Below are positions 1 through 11,043 of a DNA stretch of 64,000 bases, piece by piece; position 1 is the first letter of the stretch; each line of letters starts with the position of its first letter. Source of the DNA: Piliocolobus tephrosceles (lineage: Eukaryota; Chordata; Mammalia; Primates; Cercopithecidae); NCBI RefSeq assembly GCF_002776525.5, contig NC_045449.1, positions 5,529,873-5,593,872 on the forward strand. Direction: 5' to 3'. The translations under genes were made by a program, and so were the position numbers. Under the pieces are notes generated by a model, which worked only from the letters and a program-made list of their open reading frames with translations, ran no database searches and had not been told where the DNA came from.

Positions 1-255
1 TTTTTTTTTTTTTTTTTTTTGAGGCAGAGTCTTGCTCTGTTGCCCAGGCTGGAGTGCCCGCCTCAAGCAATTCTCTACCTCAGCCTCCTGAGTAGCTGGG
101 ATTACAGGTGCCCACCACGCCTGGATAATTTTTTGTATTTTTAGTAGAGACAGGGTTTCACCTGTTGGCCAGGCTGGTCTTGAACTCCTGACCTCGTGAT
201 CCACTCACCTCAGCCTCCCAAAGTCCTGGGATTACAGGTATGAGCCACTGTGCCC
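1..255 (-). repeat. Alu (S-type), internally deleted, cut by window start
   Basis: A poly-T run at 1-20 is followed by the complement of an Alu, ending near GTGCCCGAATGG. About 40 bp of the right arm are missing: the text jumps from CTGGAGTGC straight to CCGCCTCAAGC. The element is in reverse orientation and its tail runs off the window edge. Confidence 0.96.
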
Positions 256-260
256 GAATG

Positions 261-502
261 GAGTATGGATTTTATAATTTCCAAATTTTGTTCAAAAACG
301 TCATCTTAGTTTGTGATTCCCTTAGAAGCAGACGCTGAGACAGGGTTTGGGTGCAAGTTGTTTATCTGAGAGGTGAGCTCAGAGTATGGATTTTATAATT
401 TCCAAATTTTGTTCAAAAATATTGTCTTAGTTAGTGATTCCCTGGAAGCAGATACTGAGACAGGGTTTGGGTGCAAGTTTTTTATCTGAGAGGTGACCTC
501 AG
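261..502. repeat. 121-bp direct tandem duplication (two copies)
   Basis: Copy 1 (261-381) and copy 2 (382-502) both begin GAGTATGGATTTTATAATTT and end near ATCTGAGAGGTGA. They differ at a small number of scattered positions (for example AAACGTCATC versus AAATATTGTC). The unit includes part of an older repeat-like text (GAAGCAGAYRCTGAGACAGG) that continues after copy 2, so this looks like a local duplication after the Alu at 1-255 was in place or at its edge. Confidence 0.92.
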
Positions 503-838
503 ATAGGAGACTGGGGAGGTGATACAGGGAAGGGAAGGGAGCCACAGTGTGTGTGTTACTCAGCAGGTTACCACATGGGCAGTGGCAGCTTGTCCCACTG
601 GGGAGCTCTAAGAGACTTCACAGAATGTGTTGTAAAAGATCAGAGGGGCAAGGAAGCTGTGGTGTTTATCCTCCAGTTCCCACCCATGATGGCTGAGGGC
701 AGCACCAGGGAGAGGTGAGCCCAGCTGCTTGTAGCAGGACACAGTCATCAGAGACTGGGATGGCAAGAGCTGAGAAGACGTAGGTAGGAAGCTGATGGGC
801 TCTGCTACAAACATGATAATTTAGAAATAATAAGAAAA
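503..838. other. Non-coding, unassigned (old repeat-like)
   Basis: No gene seen. The text continues from the duplicated unit and reads like an old, diverged interspersed repeat, family not settled. Short open frames here have no recognisable protein. Confidence 0.5.
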
Positions 839-1131
839 GGTGGCTCATGCCTCTAATCCTACCATTTTGGGAGGCCGAGGTGGGTGGATCATCTGAGGTC
901 AGGAGTTTGAGACCAGCCTGACCAACATGGCGAAACCCTGTCTCTACTAAAAATACAGAAACTAGCTGGGCATGGTGGTGCAGTCCTGTAATACCAGCTA
1001 CTCGGAGGCTGAGGCAGGATAATTGCTTGAACCCAAGAGGTGGAGGTTGCAGTGAGCTGAGATCGCGTCACTGCACTCCAGCCTGGGGATCAGAGCAAGA
1101 TGCTGTCTCAAAAAAAAAAAAAAAAAAAAAA
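839..1131 (+). repeat. AluS-like, nearly full length
   Basis: Forward Alu starting GGTGGCTCATGCC (about nine 5' bases missing), left and right arms complete, poly-A tail at 1111-1131. Target-site duplication AGAAATAATAA at 823-833 and 1132-1142. Confidence 0.97.
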
Positions 1132-1280
1132 AGAAATAATAATAAAAAAATTTAAAAAGATTAGCATATCATTATTAATGGCCTTGGGGAAGTTCCTTAA
1201 GGTTCCTGAGCCTGCGACTTTGTATTCAAAGTAGAGACAGTAATTCCTGCCTGGCCTTGCTCTTAGAATTTGACGAGAGT

Positions 1281-1325
1281 TGTGTGTGTGTGTGTGTGTG
1301 TGTGAGTGTGTGTGTGTGTGTGTGT
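1281..1325. repeat. (TG)n microsatellite
   Basis: About 22 TG units with one GA interruption (TGTGAGTGTG). Alternating purine-pyrimidine tract with Z-DNA potential, probably length-polymorphic. It abuts the 5' edge of an MLT1-like LTR. Confidence 0.97.
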
Positions 1326-1616
1326 TGTGGATGGAATGTCTGTGACTTCCCAAACTCCATGTGTTGAAGCTTAACCCCCAATGAATGTGATTGTATTTGG
1401 AGGAAGAAATGCCAGTGCTCTGTCTCCCGTGCCATCTGAGGACACAGAAGGCGGCCATCTGCAAGCCAGGAAAAGAGCGCTCACTAAATCCAAAGATGCT
1501 AACACCTTGATCTTGGACTTTCCAACCTCCAGAACTGTGACAAATAATGTCTGTTGTTGCTTAAGCCTCCCTAGTCTATGGTATTTTGTTATGGCAGTCT
1601 AAGATGACTAAGACAG
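1326..1616 (+). mobile_element. MLT1-type LTR (ERVL-MaLR), internally deleted
   Basis: Starts GTTGTGGATGGAATGTCTGT and ends GATGACTAAGACAG, the typical edges of MLT1 LTRs. The middle keeps the CATCTGAGGACACAGAAGGC and CCTCCAGAACTGTGA blocks; the central part of the LTR is missing. Non-autonomous ancient mammalian LTR, non-coding. Confidence 0.82.
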
Positions 1617-2062
1617 CGTGTGCATTTTAAAGCAAGAAAGCAATATAAATGTAACTCATATTTCCTGGGTCTTTTGCAGCAGAGTGTAAAAATGGGGTTC
1701 TTATAAAGCATCAGTTCCCACTCATGGTGCAGGGACTCCAGCAGCCCTGGGCTCAGCTCCTCCTGGAGAACTGCAGGTGCACAGAAGGTGTCTTACAGGT
1801 GCTCTGCAGTGAGTCCTCTCAGAGACCCTGTGGAGCTGAATTTCTCTCCCTCCCACCCTCTGCTTATTGTGGTGATGTCTCTGATCCCGTACATTTGGAG
1901 GAGGAAGCAGTGATACAGATGTTTATGGTGTCTGACTCCAGACCACCAGCATCTGGTGCTGAAGCTGGTGAGCCTTGGTAGCAACAGAAGGAAGGACAAC
2001 ACCTTCAGCACCAGCTTGTCCAAGGCTCCAGGGACAAGATGAGCCAATATTCCCACGAATCT
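1617..2062. other. Non-coding, unassigned
   Basis: No gene or repeat recognised. Open frames at 1724-1981 (+) and 1793-2083 (-) overlap on opposite strands with no recognisable domain. Confidence 0.5.
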
Positions 2063-2173
2063 AGGGTGACCAACCATCCTCATTTCCCTGGGACTCTCCC
2101 AGGTTTAGCACTGAAAGTCTCGTGTCCCAGGAAACTCCCCAGTCCCATGCAAATCAGAACAATTGGTTATCCT
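2063..2173. mobile_element. Short palindromic DNA-transposon-like element (MITE)
   Basis: 111 bp bounded by imperfect terminal inverted repeats: AGGGTGACCAACCAT on the left and the complement of AATTGGTTATCCT on the right. The interior is also roughly self-complementary around TTTAGCACTGAAAGTC. It resembles old non-autonomous mammalian DNA transposons. No clear target-site duplication is visible. Confidence 0.6.
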
Positions 2174-3019
2174 ACTGCTAGTGTAAGAACTGTGTGGTAC
2201 CCCATTCTGTTCCAGGCTGGGCACCTCAAGGAAGACTCCATCAGACAATGGGCATCGAGAGTGCTGAGCAAAGCATCAACTCCTTCCCTAGCACTTTGTC
2301 CGGCTTGAAGCACTAGGTCCTCCTTCCTGGAATGAATCCCTAGAGCTGTCCCGAGAAGACCACTATGAGGATGGCATCGAAGAGTCCATCACTTAGGCTG
2401 AGCTGAGCCACCGACATGATCAAATGGCAACTCTGTCGACCTCATCAGTGTCTTGACAAGGAGCATTGAGAAGCAAGAGCCCTGTTGGTAGCCTGTGCTC
2501 AGGGCTACAGAATTGGGGAAAGGAGTTCCCCAGTGGAAGCTATACAACCTGCCCTTTTGCCATTCCCTAGCATTGACTCCAAGGAGGGTCATGACATGCT
2601 CTAGGGATGCCATAGCTCTCAAGTAGTCTGAGCCTCTAACTCAAAGTGCCTTAAGCAGTCTCTTTATACAGTCAAAGGCTGGGAGGTCAATGTCAAGCTC
2701 CTCTTATGTCTGGAGTCAGAGGAAAGAAGCTACAGCAAGAGATGAGAAATACATAGGAGAAGAGATTTTCTGCGGCATGAGAAGACAGGCAGGGAGGTAC
2801 AGAAGATACGATGGGAGAAATAGACTGAACCTGAGTCCCTCATCTCAGGCACAGAAAAACTCTGTCCCCCATCCTGGATGTAGACTCACCTCTTTCTGGC
2901 CACACACTGATCTCCAACCTTGACCAAACCCTGAGCTCTGATCTTTGACCTTTATCAAAGACTGATACTCTGGCTACACACTGACTCTTGATCCCTGACC
3001 CCTAGGCAGCTACTGGGAG
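2174..3019. other. Non-coding, unique
   Basis: No gene seen. At 2900-3005 there is a loose repetition of CTGA-TCT-GACC phrases around ATCTTTGACCTTTATCAAAG, too irregular to call a tandem repeat. Confidence 0.5.
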
Positions 3020-3440
3020 AGTCGTCTATGGACTTTGCAAATCTCTCTTTGTATAACAGCAGACACAGGCTCTGTGTTCATGCACGAGCTCGGCTGCTTT
3101 TCCCAGCGTCCATCAATGTCTCAATTACCTGCAAACTGCTAACACTCAGAGGAATTCTCTCTGTCTATTAATTGGGCCAAGCACACGTTAATCAGGTAAC
3201 CCAGGCCCCCTCCATGCCTGCTGGTGTTATTTGCTAGGCAGAACCAAGTAATTTCATTGCTGGACTTGGGTGAAAGTTGAAAAGCGGTGTCAGCGTCTTC
3301 TGCTCTTAATTAGCGCTGGGCTTTCTCCGGTAAGTCGCTGATCATTATCAATGAGCTTGTAATTTTATGACCCAGAATTAGAGACTGATGATTAAAGAGA
3401 AAACCAAAAGGCCGTGTTGCAGGTCCAACCTCCAAAGACA
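3020..3440. promoter_or_regulatory. Candidate conserved non-coding element (homeodomain-site rich)
   Basis: Non-repeat, AT-rich text with several homeodomain-type cores: CTATTAATTGGG (3165-3176), GTTAATC near 3187, TTAATTAG (3306-3313), and a TCATTATCAATG stretch near 3342. Such TAAT clusters in repeat-free DNA are typical of developmental enhancers. No promoter or exon is visible. The call is an inference from composition and motifs. Confidence 0.42.
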
Positions 3441-4614
3441 CGGGCGTTCTTTCAATCTCCATAATTTATTCCACTGTGACCTTTTCCTAGAGCTTCATCG
3501 AGACTTCCCGAATTGCAACAACCCCTTCTCTTTGGAAAGGCGAGGGCTGTTTCTTTGTGCCCATTAGCACTGTAGGTGGCAGTGGCCAGCCCTCTGACTG
3601 GTGGGGAGTAAGCTGGTGGCTTGTATGGGTTCTGAGGTTTTTGTTCAAAGAGGAAACACAAGGGATCTGGGAGCTCTTTTCTCTCCCTCGCTCCCTTTTG
3701 GTTCTGAGCAAGCCTAAAGCTTTCTCTGATCTCACTTCTGGGGCTTTGTACTTAGTTTAGGGATGGTTCATGGAACTCTATCAGAACCAAACCAGGATGG
3801 CAGAGGCTCGAGTTCCACTGGGCTCCCGATGCTTGGTCAGGACACGGAAACCCGTGCCCTTCTGTGGGGCATAGCGGGTAGATTTGCCTGCACCCACTCC
3901 CCTTTCTTCTCTCCATAGCACCTTACTTTGCCCCCTCTTCTCTCAGTACATTGGTGAGGGTGATATCTCCTCCCACTTTCAGGGATGGTCTTGGGGCTCA
4001 GCCCTCACTGATTCTTGTATGCTCCTTTCCTATGGCCACGAGTCACTCAGGAACGGCCAGGTAGGTGATCCAAGGAGGCTCAGTGAGATTCGGTTGTGTC
4101 GGAACTGTGGGAGAAGGGAAGCTCTCTTTGCTGCAGTTGCTAAGCTAGGAGGGGGGTCTGCAGGGAGCTGCCAAAGTGTTCAGTTTGATGCTGATTTAAA
4201 GACGACACCGTGGGTGACATTCGAGAAGGAGTGTTGAATGCCTGCTGTGCACTTAGTTTTGAGAGAATATGGGGACAGAAGACGCTTCAAATATTCTCGA
4301 GAGGGAAGGAAAGAGAATTTACTGGTAAATCTCTAACTGATAAACCTCTAAATTAGTATACTGAATACATCATCCTTCCAGATGGAGGTTGCTGGCTTGT
4401 TCAAGCCTGAGACGGGGGTGCCCCCACCCACCTAATTCCCAGCTCCACTCTCTGAACTCCCTTCTAGTCACTAGAGTTCTGTGTTGTGTCTCTACTCACA
4501 TATGTCCTCAGGAGGTAGCACAGTGCACCTCAGGGCAGGGGGTTAGAGTCAGGATTCCTGTTTCCACCTGTTTGGGTCACTAACTAAGGCTCTGAATAAG
4601 CAACATATCCAATA
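3441..4614. other. Non-coding, unique
   Basis: No gene or named repeat recognised. The open frame at 3884-4237 (117 codons) has no recognisable domain and no splice or promoter context. Confidence 0.5.
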
Positions 4615-4632
4615 CAAGTTTCCATTTTCTAT

Positions 4633-4946
4633 TTTCATTTTATATTTTATCTTATTTTATGTTTTTGAGACAGAGTCTTCCTCTGTGGCCCAGGCTGGAG
4701 TGCAATGGCACAGTCTCGACTCACTGCAGCCTCCGCCTCCCTGGTTCAAGCAATTCCCCTGCCTCCACCTCCCGAGTAGCTGGGGCTACAGGTGTGTGCC
4801 ACTACGCCTGGCTAATTTTTCGTATTTTAGTAGAGACGGGGTTTCACCATGTTGGCCTGGCTGGTCTCGATCTCCTGACCTCGTGATCTACCCGCCTTGG
4901 CCTCCCAAAGTGCTGGGATTACAGGCTTGAGCCACTGCACCCGGCC
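4633..4946 (-). repeat. AluS-like with 18-bp target-site duplication
   Basis: Reverse-oriented, nearly full-length Alu with an AT-rich degraded tail at 4633-4664. The duplicated site CAAGTTTCCATTTTCTAT lies at 4615-4632 and 4947-4964 without a mismatch. Confidence 0.97.
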
Positions 4947-4964
4947 CAAGTTTCCATTTTCTAT

Positions 4965-6339
4965 ACTGGCTCTGCTTCCCCCCGAGTCACTCTGCACCCC
5001 GTCAGACCCCCAGGCTGCACTCTGTCAAGTTGCCGTGAACTCAGACTAACCTGGAGTACATGGAGGAACTTGGGGAGTCGCCCCTCTTCTGAGCATTGCA
5101 TCACTTCTGGAAGGACATTTCCCTCTGGATACTGAGGTTAAGAACAGATTGAAGTCAGGAAGGACCTGCTTAGGGCCTCCTTGGTTTTTGACTTCTTCAG
5201 TCGTAAGCAAATTGAGGCCAAGACTCCCAAGTTGGGTGGATAAGACCCTGGACATGGCTTTCTGCTGGCCTTACCTCCACTGTTAGTAAGAAGGGCCCTC
5301 GCAAGCAGAGCACGTGAGTAGCTTCTGAACCCTGAGTTGCCCCTAACCAGCATCATGGTGCTGCAGAGGATGAAGCTCCAGCACTGGCCGCCATTAATGT
5401 GGGGGCACTCCAAGTCTGGCACTCCTGAGCCTCAGTCCCTGCCTCTCTCGTCCCAGTCTGACCACATCTCAACCGGGACTCCAGCCTTCACCCCACCTGC
5501 AGGCTCAGCAACTGCGAAGGGTTGAGGATCAATGATGGGCCCGGCTAGGAGGGGTTTGAGAGCTTTCACCACCTGTTCTGGGATGCAATGTCAGGGAACT
5601 CTTTGCTGATCCAGGTTTGACCTTGTGTGAGGACCCGCAGCCCCATCTCGGGAGCCAGAAATCTCACTCTACTTCCTCTAAGACTCTGGGCTTCTTCTGT
5701 CTTTGTCTGATCTCTGGGCACCTGGAAACCGCTTGTCCCATGGTCCTAGACTAGTTGTATTTTGATCTTCCAAGATGTTCTCCTGCTGGGATAAGGCCCT
5801 GTTACCAGCACAGCGTGGGCATGTGGTAAATAGTAATTTGGATAGATGTGTGGAAACGAGGTGGTAAAGGAATGGTTGAAAGGCTGGAAGTGTCCATTAA
5901 ATGAGAAAGTAGTGATGGGTGGATAACTGATGGATGGATGATGGGTGCATTGGTGGATTGATGGACAGATGGGTTCACGTTAGCAGTGATCAGCTTGCTT
6001 GCAGCCCCAGGACCCCCTCTGTCATGCTCCAATGCCTTGCCCTGCTACTTCTGGCCCCTAGCCAGTCTGTCCCAGGAGCCTACCCACTTCCCCATCCTTT
6101 TTCCTGGTGCCCCCTGCAGCTGCCTGGTGTGTGGTGGCAGATCCGCCTGGTTTCTGGTTCCTGCCATCCTCAGATTTGGCCTATGCCAGGAACCTCCAGT
6201 AGTTCCAGTCCTGGTTGAAGCTGAGGATACCCTTGGGTTAGGGCCAGTTTGGGGGAGGCTGGGAGCAGTGTCCTAAAACACCCGACGCGTCAGCCCAGGA
6301 CCTACCCTGCATCCGCCTTTCGACTCTCCAGAGGGGCAG
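4965..6339. other. Non-coding, mostly unique; degenerate GATG repeat
   Basis: No gene seen. Around 5912-5971 the text is a decayed GATG/GGAT tetranucleotide repeat (GATGGATGGATGATGG). The remaining sequence is GC-moderate with short open frames only and no CpG island. Confidence 0.5.
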
Positions 6340-6530
6340 GCTCCTTGCTTCTAAAAACTTGCTTTGGCTTTTCTTTTATGAAAAAATAATCAAAGCCCTA
6401 ATGTAGCTGGCAGAGTTTCTGAAAGTCAATAGGAAAGAAGCAAAGAAAAGGAGCAAGCTGAGGTGGAGATGATGCTCAATGCCTCTGACTGAGGCCGATC
6501 TAATTAAAACAAATCTTTCAAGCACAGACC
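6340..6530. promoter_or_regulatory. Possible conserved non-coding element (weak)
   Basis: Repeat-free AT-rich stretch with an AATCAAAG TCF/LEF-like core near 6388 and TCTAATTAAAAC near 6499. Low-confidence inference from composition only. Confidence 0.25.
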
Positions 6531-7133
6531 TGGAGGCCGGCCGCAGAGGGACTGGAAATCTCTGAGATGGACACTTCTCCTGGAGTTAGCTGCTGACGAC
6601 GGGGCACATGCCCTGGCCGCTACTCCTCTTGGCTCTTCCCAGAGCAGCCTGGCTACTGAGGCAAAGGACTCAGGCTTCAGGTTCCTGATCTCCTCTCCCC
6701 AGGAATCTGGAACCAGGGTTTTAGGGAGACACAATGAATAGCCTGCCAAGACCTCCCTAAAGCAGGGACCTTGCTTTCTTGAGGCTTCATGAGGGGCCTT
6801 TTGTCTGGGTCCAAGCCTGCGTTCCTATGGAAATGTCGGCGTCCATTTGTCAAATGTGCCTGTAATTCACCCGCCTCTGGGACTCTCCCTTAAAACGCTC
6901 CCATCTGGCATCAGCCTCCTGCTGGGTCTCGCTGCCTCTGCTGAACTGTTCCAGTCCTCCTTGTTTGCCACCCTAGGAGATACCGATGCACATATGTGAG
7001 CTGACATCCCTCCTTCGGTCGGATGTTTGAAGAGCCCCTCATCACCAATAAGATGAAGACAATGGCATTTAAAACCCTTGGCAATTTGACTCTGCCCCAT
7101 TTCCCACCTGTCTGCTAAACCTTAGCTGTGATT
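6531..7133. other. Non-coding, unique
   Basis: No gene or recognised repeat; short overlapping open frames on the minus strand only. Confidence 0.5.
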
Positions 7134-7140
7134 CCTTCAC

Positions 7141-7441
7141 CTTTTTTTTTTTTTTTTTTTTTGAGACAGAGTCTCAGTCTGTCACCAGGCTGGAGTGCGC
7201 TGGCGCGATCTTGGCTTACTGCAATCTCTGACTCTCTGGTTCAAGTGATTCTCCTGCCTCAGCCCCCCGAGTAGCTGGGACTACAGGCACATGCCACCAC
7301 GGCCAGCTAATTTTTGTATTTTCAGTAGAGATGGGGTTTCACCATGTTGGCCAGCATGGTCTTGATCTCCTGACCTCATGATCCAACTGCCTTGGCCTCC
7401 CAAAGTGCTGAGATTACAAGTGTGAGCCACTGCGCCCGGTC
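7141..7441 (-). repeat. AluS-like
   Basis: Reverse Alu with poly-T 7141-7162 and complete arms. Short duplicated site CCTTCAC at 7134-7140 and 7442-7448. Confidence 0.97.
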
Positions 7442-7449
7442 CCTTCACT

Positions 7450-8655
7450 TTTAATTTGATCTTATTATTTTTATTTAATTTTATTGGGGTAAAAATCCCA
7501 TAACGTAATATTGACTGTTAACCATTTTGAAAGTGTGCAATTCACTGACATCCAGCACATTTATGATATTGTACAATCATCTGCTCCATCCAGCTCCAGG
7601 ACATTTCATCACCCCACAGGGAAATCTCGTATCCACTAGCAGGTATTCTCCATTCTTCTCCCACTCTCCAGCACCTGGCAACCACTAGCATGCTTTCTGT
7701 GTCCATGGAATCATTTATTCTGAACATTTCATATAAATGAAAGCATACAATATGTGACCTATTGCATCTAGCTTCTTTCACTTAGCATGATGTTTCTGAG
7801 CCTCATCCATATTGTAGCATGAATCAGTACTTCCTTTTTGCGGCCAAATAATATTCCATCAGGATCTAGAACCAGAAATACCATTTGACCCAGAAATCTC
7901 ATTACTGGGTATAAACCCAAAGGATTATAAATCATTCTACTATAAAGACACATGCACATGTATATTTATTGCAGCAGTATTTACAATAGTAAAGACTTGG
8001 AACCAACCCAAATGCCCATCAATGATAGGCTAGATAAAGAAAATGTGGCACATATACACCATGGAATACTATGCAGCCATAAAAAAAGAATGAGTTCGTA
8101 TCCTTTGCAGGGACATGGATGAAGCTGGAAACCATCATTCTCAGCAAAGTAATGCCAGAACAGAAAACCAAACACTGCATGTTCTCACGCATAAGTGGGA
8201 GTTGAACAATGAGAACACATGGACACGGGGAGGGGAACATTACACACCGGGGCCTGTCGGTGGGTGGGGATCAAGGGGAGGGAGAGCATTGGGACAAATA
8301 CCTAATGCAGGCAGGGCTTAAAATCTAGATGATGGGTTGATATTGGTAGGTGCAGCAAGCCACCATGGCACAGGTATACCTATGTAACAAACCAGCACCT
8401 TCTGCACATGTATCCCAGAACTTAAAATAATAATAATAATATTCCATCGCACGGACACACCACATTTAGTTTATCCATTTAGTTTATTCATCAACAGACA
8501 CTTGTGCTGTTTCCACCTTTGCCATTGTGCATAGTGCTGGTAATAAACACTCATGGACAAGGACTTGAGTCTCCTATTTCAAATCCCTTAGGTATATACC
8601 ACGGAGTAGAATTTCTGGTTCATATGGCAGCTCTGTATTGAAGCTTTAGAGGAAG
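7450..8655 (-). mobile_element. L1M (older L1) 3' part, interrupted by a younger L1PA
   Basis: The plus strand reads the complement of the L1 3' region: the 7480-7860 block (AACCATTTTGAAAGTGTGCA, CTGGCAACCACTAGCATGC, AATAATATTCCATC) continues at 8441-8655 (ACACCACATTTAG, GTATATACCACGGAGTAG). The two halves are one element split by the L1PA at 7861-8434. Strongly diverged and non-coding. Confidence 0.88.
7861..8434 (+). mobile_element. L1PA 3' fragment, 5'-truncated, with 14-bp target-site duplication
   Basis: Forward L1 starting in the ORF2 C-terminal region (AGGATCTAGAACCAGAAATA) and running through the 3' UTR to CTTAAAATAATAATAATAAT. The site AATAATATTCCATC is present at 7847-7860 and 8435-8448. 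The 3' UTR keeps its G-rich tract at 8262-8282 (four G-runs), the usual L1PA G-quadruplex region. No complete ORF. Confidence 0.95.
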
Positions 8656-9454
8656 CACCTGAGCCCTGGCTTCTCGATGGCCTCTGGACACACTGTGCCC
8701 TTTTGCCCTCTGTGTCTGCACACATGCTGCTCCTCCTGAATATTATGCTTGTCTTTCCTTCCCTACCTGACAAACTTCTATTTCTCTTCCCATACTCTGC
8801 CCCTCTTTGAATCCTTCTCACCCTGTGTGCAAACTTAGTGCAGGTGCTCTAGGCTCTGCGGTGGCTCTGCTGCAGCTCTTGGAATAGACTCTTTCCCCTC
8901 CGGGCAGAGCCGGGCATTCTTTGAACATGGCGATCCTGTCTGGGTCATGTTCACCTCCTTAGTGTCAAGGCAGGTGCTAATGAGCTTATGAGATGCTTCT
9001 ATGGGGACTGAGTAAATGGGGGGCCCACGTGTGTGGCATGCGGCTGGGATGGCTGGGCTCTTTGACATGGAGGTTTTGGGAGCCCGTGGCTCTTGAGGAC
9101 CTCAAGTGCCCCTGAACGGCCACGCTTGGCTCCAGGGCAGCACTCCCATTTGTTTTCCTCTCTCTCAGTACACGGTGGCCGGCTGTCGGCTCTGCACAGG
9201 CATTGTCTTACTTCATTAGGATTGCTTTTGTTGCTGCGTGCTAAGGTCTTCACTGTTGCTTGGTTGTCTTTTGTTTCGTATACATTTCACCATTTTTTTT
9301 TCCTTTGGCAAATCATCAGCACCCAATTAATTCTGAATTTCCCATTGTTTGCTCCAGCTGTCGAGCTCCTTGCACGAGCAAAGAATGATTGTTCAATGTT
9401 TTCCCTGTAACGAACCGTGAGAGTCGGCTGGGTCACTTTTGGTGTTGAGGAGAA
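8656..9454. other. Non-coding, unique
   Basis: No gene recognised. Open frame 9093-9410 (+, 105 codons) has no recognisable domain. Confidence 0.5.
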
Positions 9455-9895
9455 GAGCGGTGAGAGACAAGAGACAGACGGAGGCACAGTGAGAGTTTGA
9501 GAAACAGAGACAAAAAAAGAAAGAGAGGGACAGAGAAACACAGAGGGAGGAAAGAAAAGAAAAACAGAGATAGAAAGAGAGGGCTGGGCGAAGACACAGA
9601 AACAAACGTAAAGAGACAAGAATATTTGAAAATAGATACACACTCAGAAGTGGACATTCCCACAGATGGACAGAGGGAAATGTACTTGCAAAGACACATG
9701 GAGAGAGAGAGGAGAGAGAGAGGGGGAGAGCGAGAGAGAGAGAAGAGACCCTTTAACACACACAGACCAACAGGGAAAACACAAACACACTGGAATACAT
9801 AGAGACACACAAAGAGACGAGAGACACAGGACAGTGACAGACGGGCCAAGGGAGACACAGAGAGGAAGAAACAGACCCCAGATGATTGAATGACA
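9455..9895. repeat. 440-bp purine-rich GA/GACA low-complexity tract
   Basis: A long strand-asymmetric tract built from GAGACA, CAGAGA and GAGAGA words, densest at 9701-9745. Almost no pyrimidine runs on the plus strand. It creates artefactual open frames on both strands (for example serine/leucine/cysteine-rich frames on the minus strand). Degenerate microsatellite-like DNA with triplex potential. Confidence 0.88.
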
Positions 9896-9924
9896 CCTGC
9901 GTGAGTCTGTAGCAGTAGACTCTA

Positions 9925-10150
9925 GTGTCAGCATAACAGTGATCAGAACGGGCATTACTGAGTGCCCACCACACACCTGATGCAGTAACAGGATCCACTC
10001 ACAATCTCTCCGGAATGCAAACGCTGGCATCCCTGTCCTCCAGGTGAGGAAACTGAAGCTCAGAACTCAATAAACGTACACACGGCCAGACAGCTAGCAG
10101 AAGGCAAGAGGAAATTTGAAACAAGCGTCTGTGCCTCTAAAGCCCTAGTT
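9925..10150 (+). repeat. MIR SINE
   Basis: Forward MIR: ATTACTGAGTGCCCACC, then CCAGGTGAGGAAACTGAAG and CGGCCAGACAGCTAGCAG in the order expected for the MIR core and 3' half. Confidence 0.78.
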
Positions 10151-10342
10151 CTTTTTTTTTTTTTTTTTCTAAAAATGTTTGAATTTATTGTCAATGTCAA
10201 ATGAAAGTCAGAACACACCTGTATTTTTTGTGTTGCACTATATGTCCTTAGGTATCCCTAAAAAGGAACTTTTTAGTACTTTTACTTTTTAGAAAAAATT
10301 TTTTCAGGCATTCTCCTCAGAAAAGGACTTTTTAGTACTTTT
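10151..10342. other. AT-rich segment with local ~22-bp duplication
   Basis: Poly-T at about 10152-10169, then two near copies of AAAAGGACTTTTTAGTACTT (about 10261 and 10320) roughly 58 bp apart. No gene. Confidence 0.55.
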
Positions 10343-10495
10343 TTAAAATTTTTTTTTATTATACTTTAAGTTCTAGGGTACATGGGCATAACGTGCAGGT
10401 TTGTTACATATGTATATATGTGCCATGTTGGTGTGCTGCACCCATCAACTCATCAGCACCCATCAATTCATCATTTATATCAGGTATAACTCCCC
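10343..10495 (-). mobile_element. L1PA 3'-end fragment (about 150 bp)
   Basis: Complement of an L1PA 3' terminus: TTATTATACTTTAAGTTCTA through GTTACATATGTATATATG to CATCAATTCATCATTTATAT. It matches the same L1 segment at 14455-14605 closely, so both derive from related subfamilies. Heavily 5'-truncated. Confidence 0.93.
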
Positions 10496-11030
10496 AATTC
10501 TTAACGCTCATACTGTGATGCTTCCCACCAGACCAGTTCTCAGGTCTCAGTTCTGCTACTGAAGAGCTAGCTGTGCAGCTACAGCCGAGTCCCTTTGCTT
10601 CTCTGGGCCAGGCTCCCTGGAGCTGAAACGTGGCTGGCTGGATTTTAGGAGCCTGCATAGGCTCGCCCTCTCTCTGAATCCCCGCCAGGGCTCTCCTGGC
10701 TGTAATTACTAAAACTCTGCTGCTGGGAGTGTCCCTGCCTCCTGGCTCTCTACGGGGCAGTCCCTCCAGACTATTAGGAAACCCACCGGCATGCTCTGCC
10801 ATTATCTTTGCAAGACTTCCGTTACTGTGTCAAGTTGCAAATTGCCTTAGAACAGAGAAAGACCTGAGAGGTTTGTTTCTGGGAAGGGGTGTGTTTGCGG
10901 TCAGGGAGGATGGGATGGTTCTGGATTGGGTTAAGATGCACAAACAAGCATCTTAGAGCCCACATCAGGTGGGACACCTGCTCTGCTCCCAGGAGGGCTA
11001 CGGCTGGGTGGGATAAAGTGTTTGTTAAAG
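10496..11030. other. Non-coding, unique
   Basis: No gene. The 132-codon minus frame at 10404-10802 starts inside the L1 fragment and has no recognisable domain. Confidence 0.5.
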
Positions 11031-11043
11031 AGAAGAGCTGTGG

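Noticed and set aside
1281..1325. (TG)n as a regulatory element
   Set aside because: Only a common microsatellite is visible; no evidence of function in the sequence.
9433..9858. 141-codon minus frame with signal-peptide-like leucine runs
   Set aside because: It lies in the purine-rich tract; the serine/leucine/cysteine bias is the translation of CTCTCT-type repeats.
10404..10802. 132-codon minus frame
   Set aside because: Begins in ordinary DNA and ends in an L1 3' fragment; no recognisable protein.
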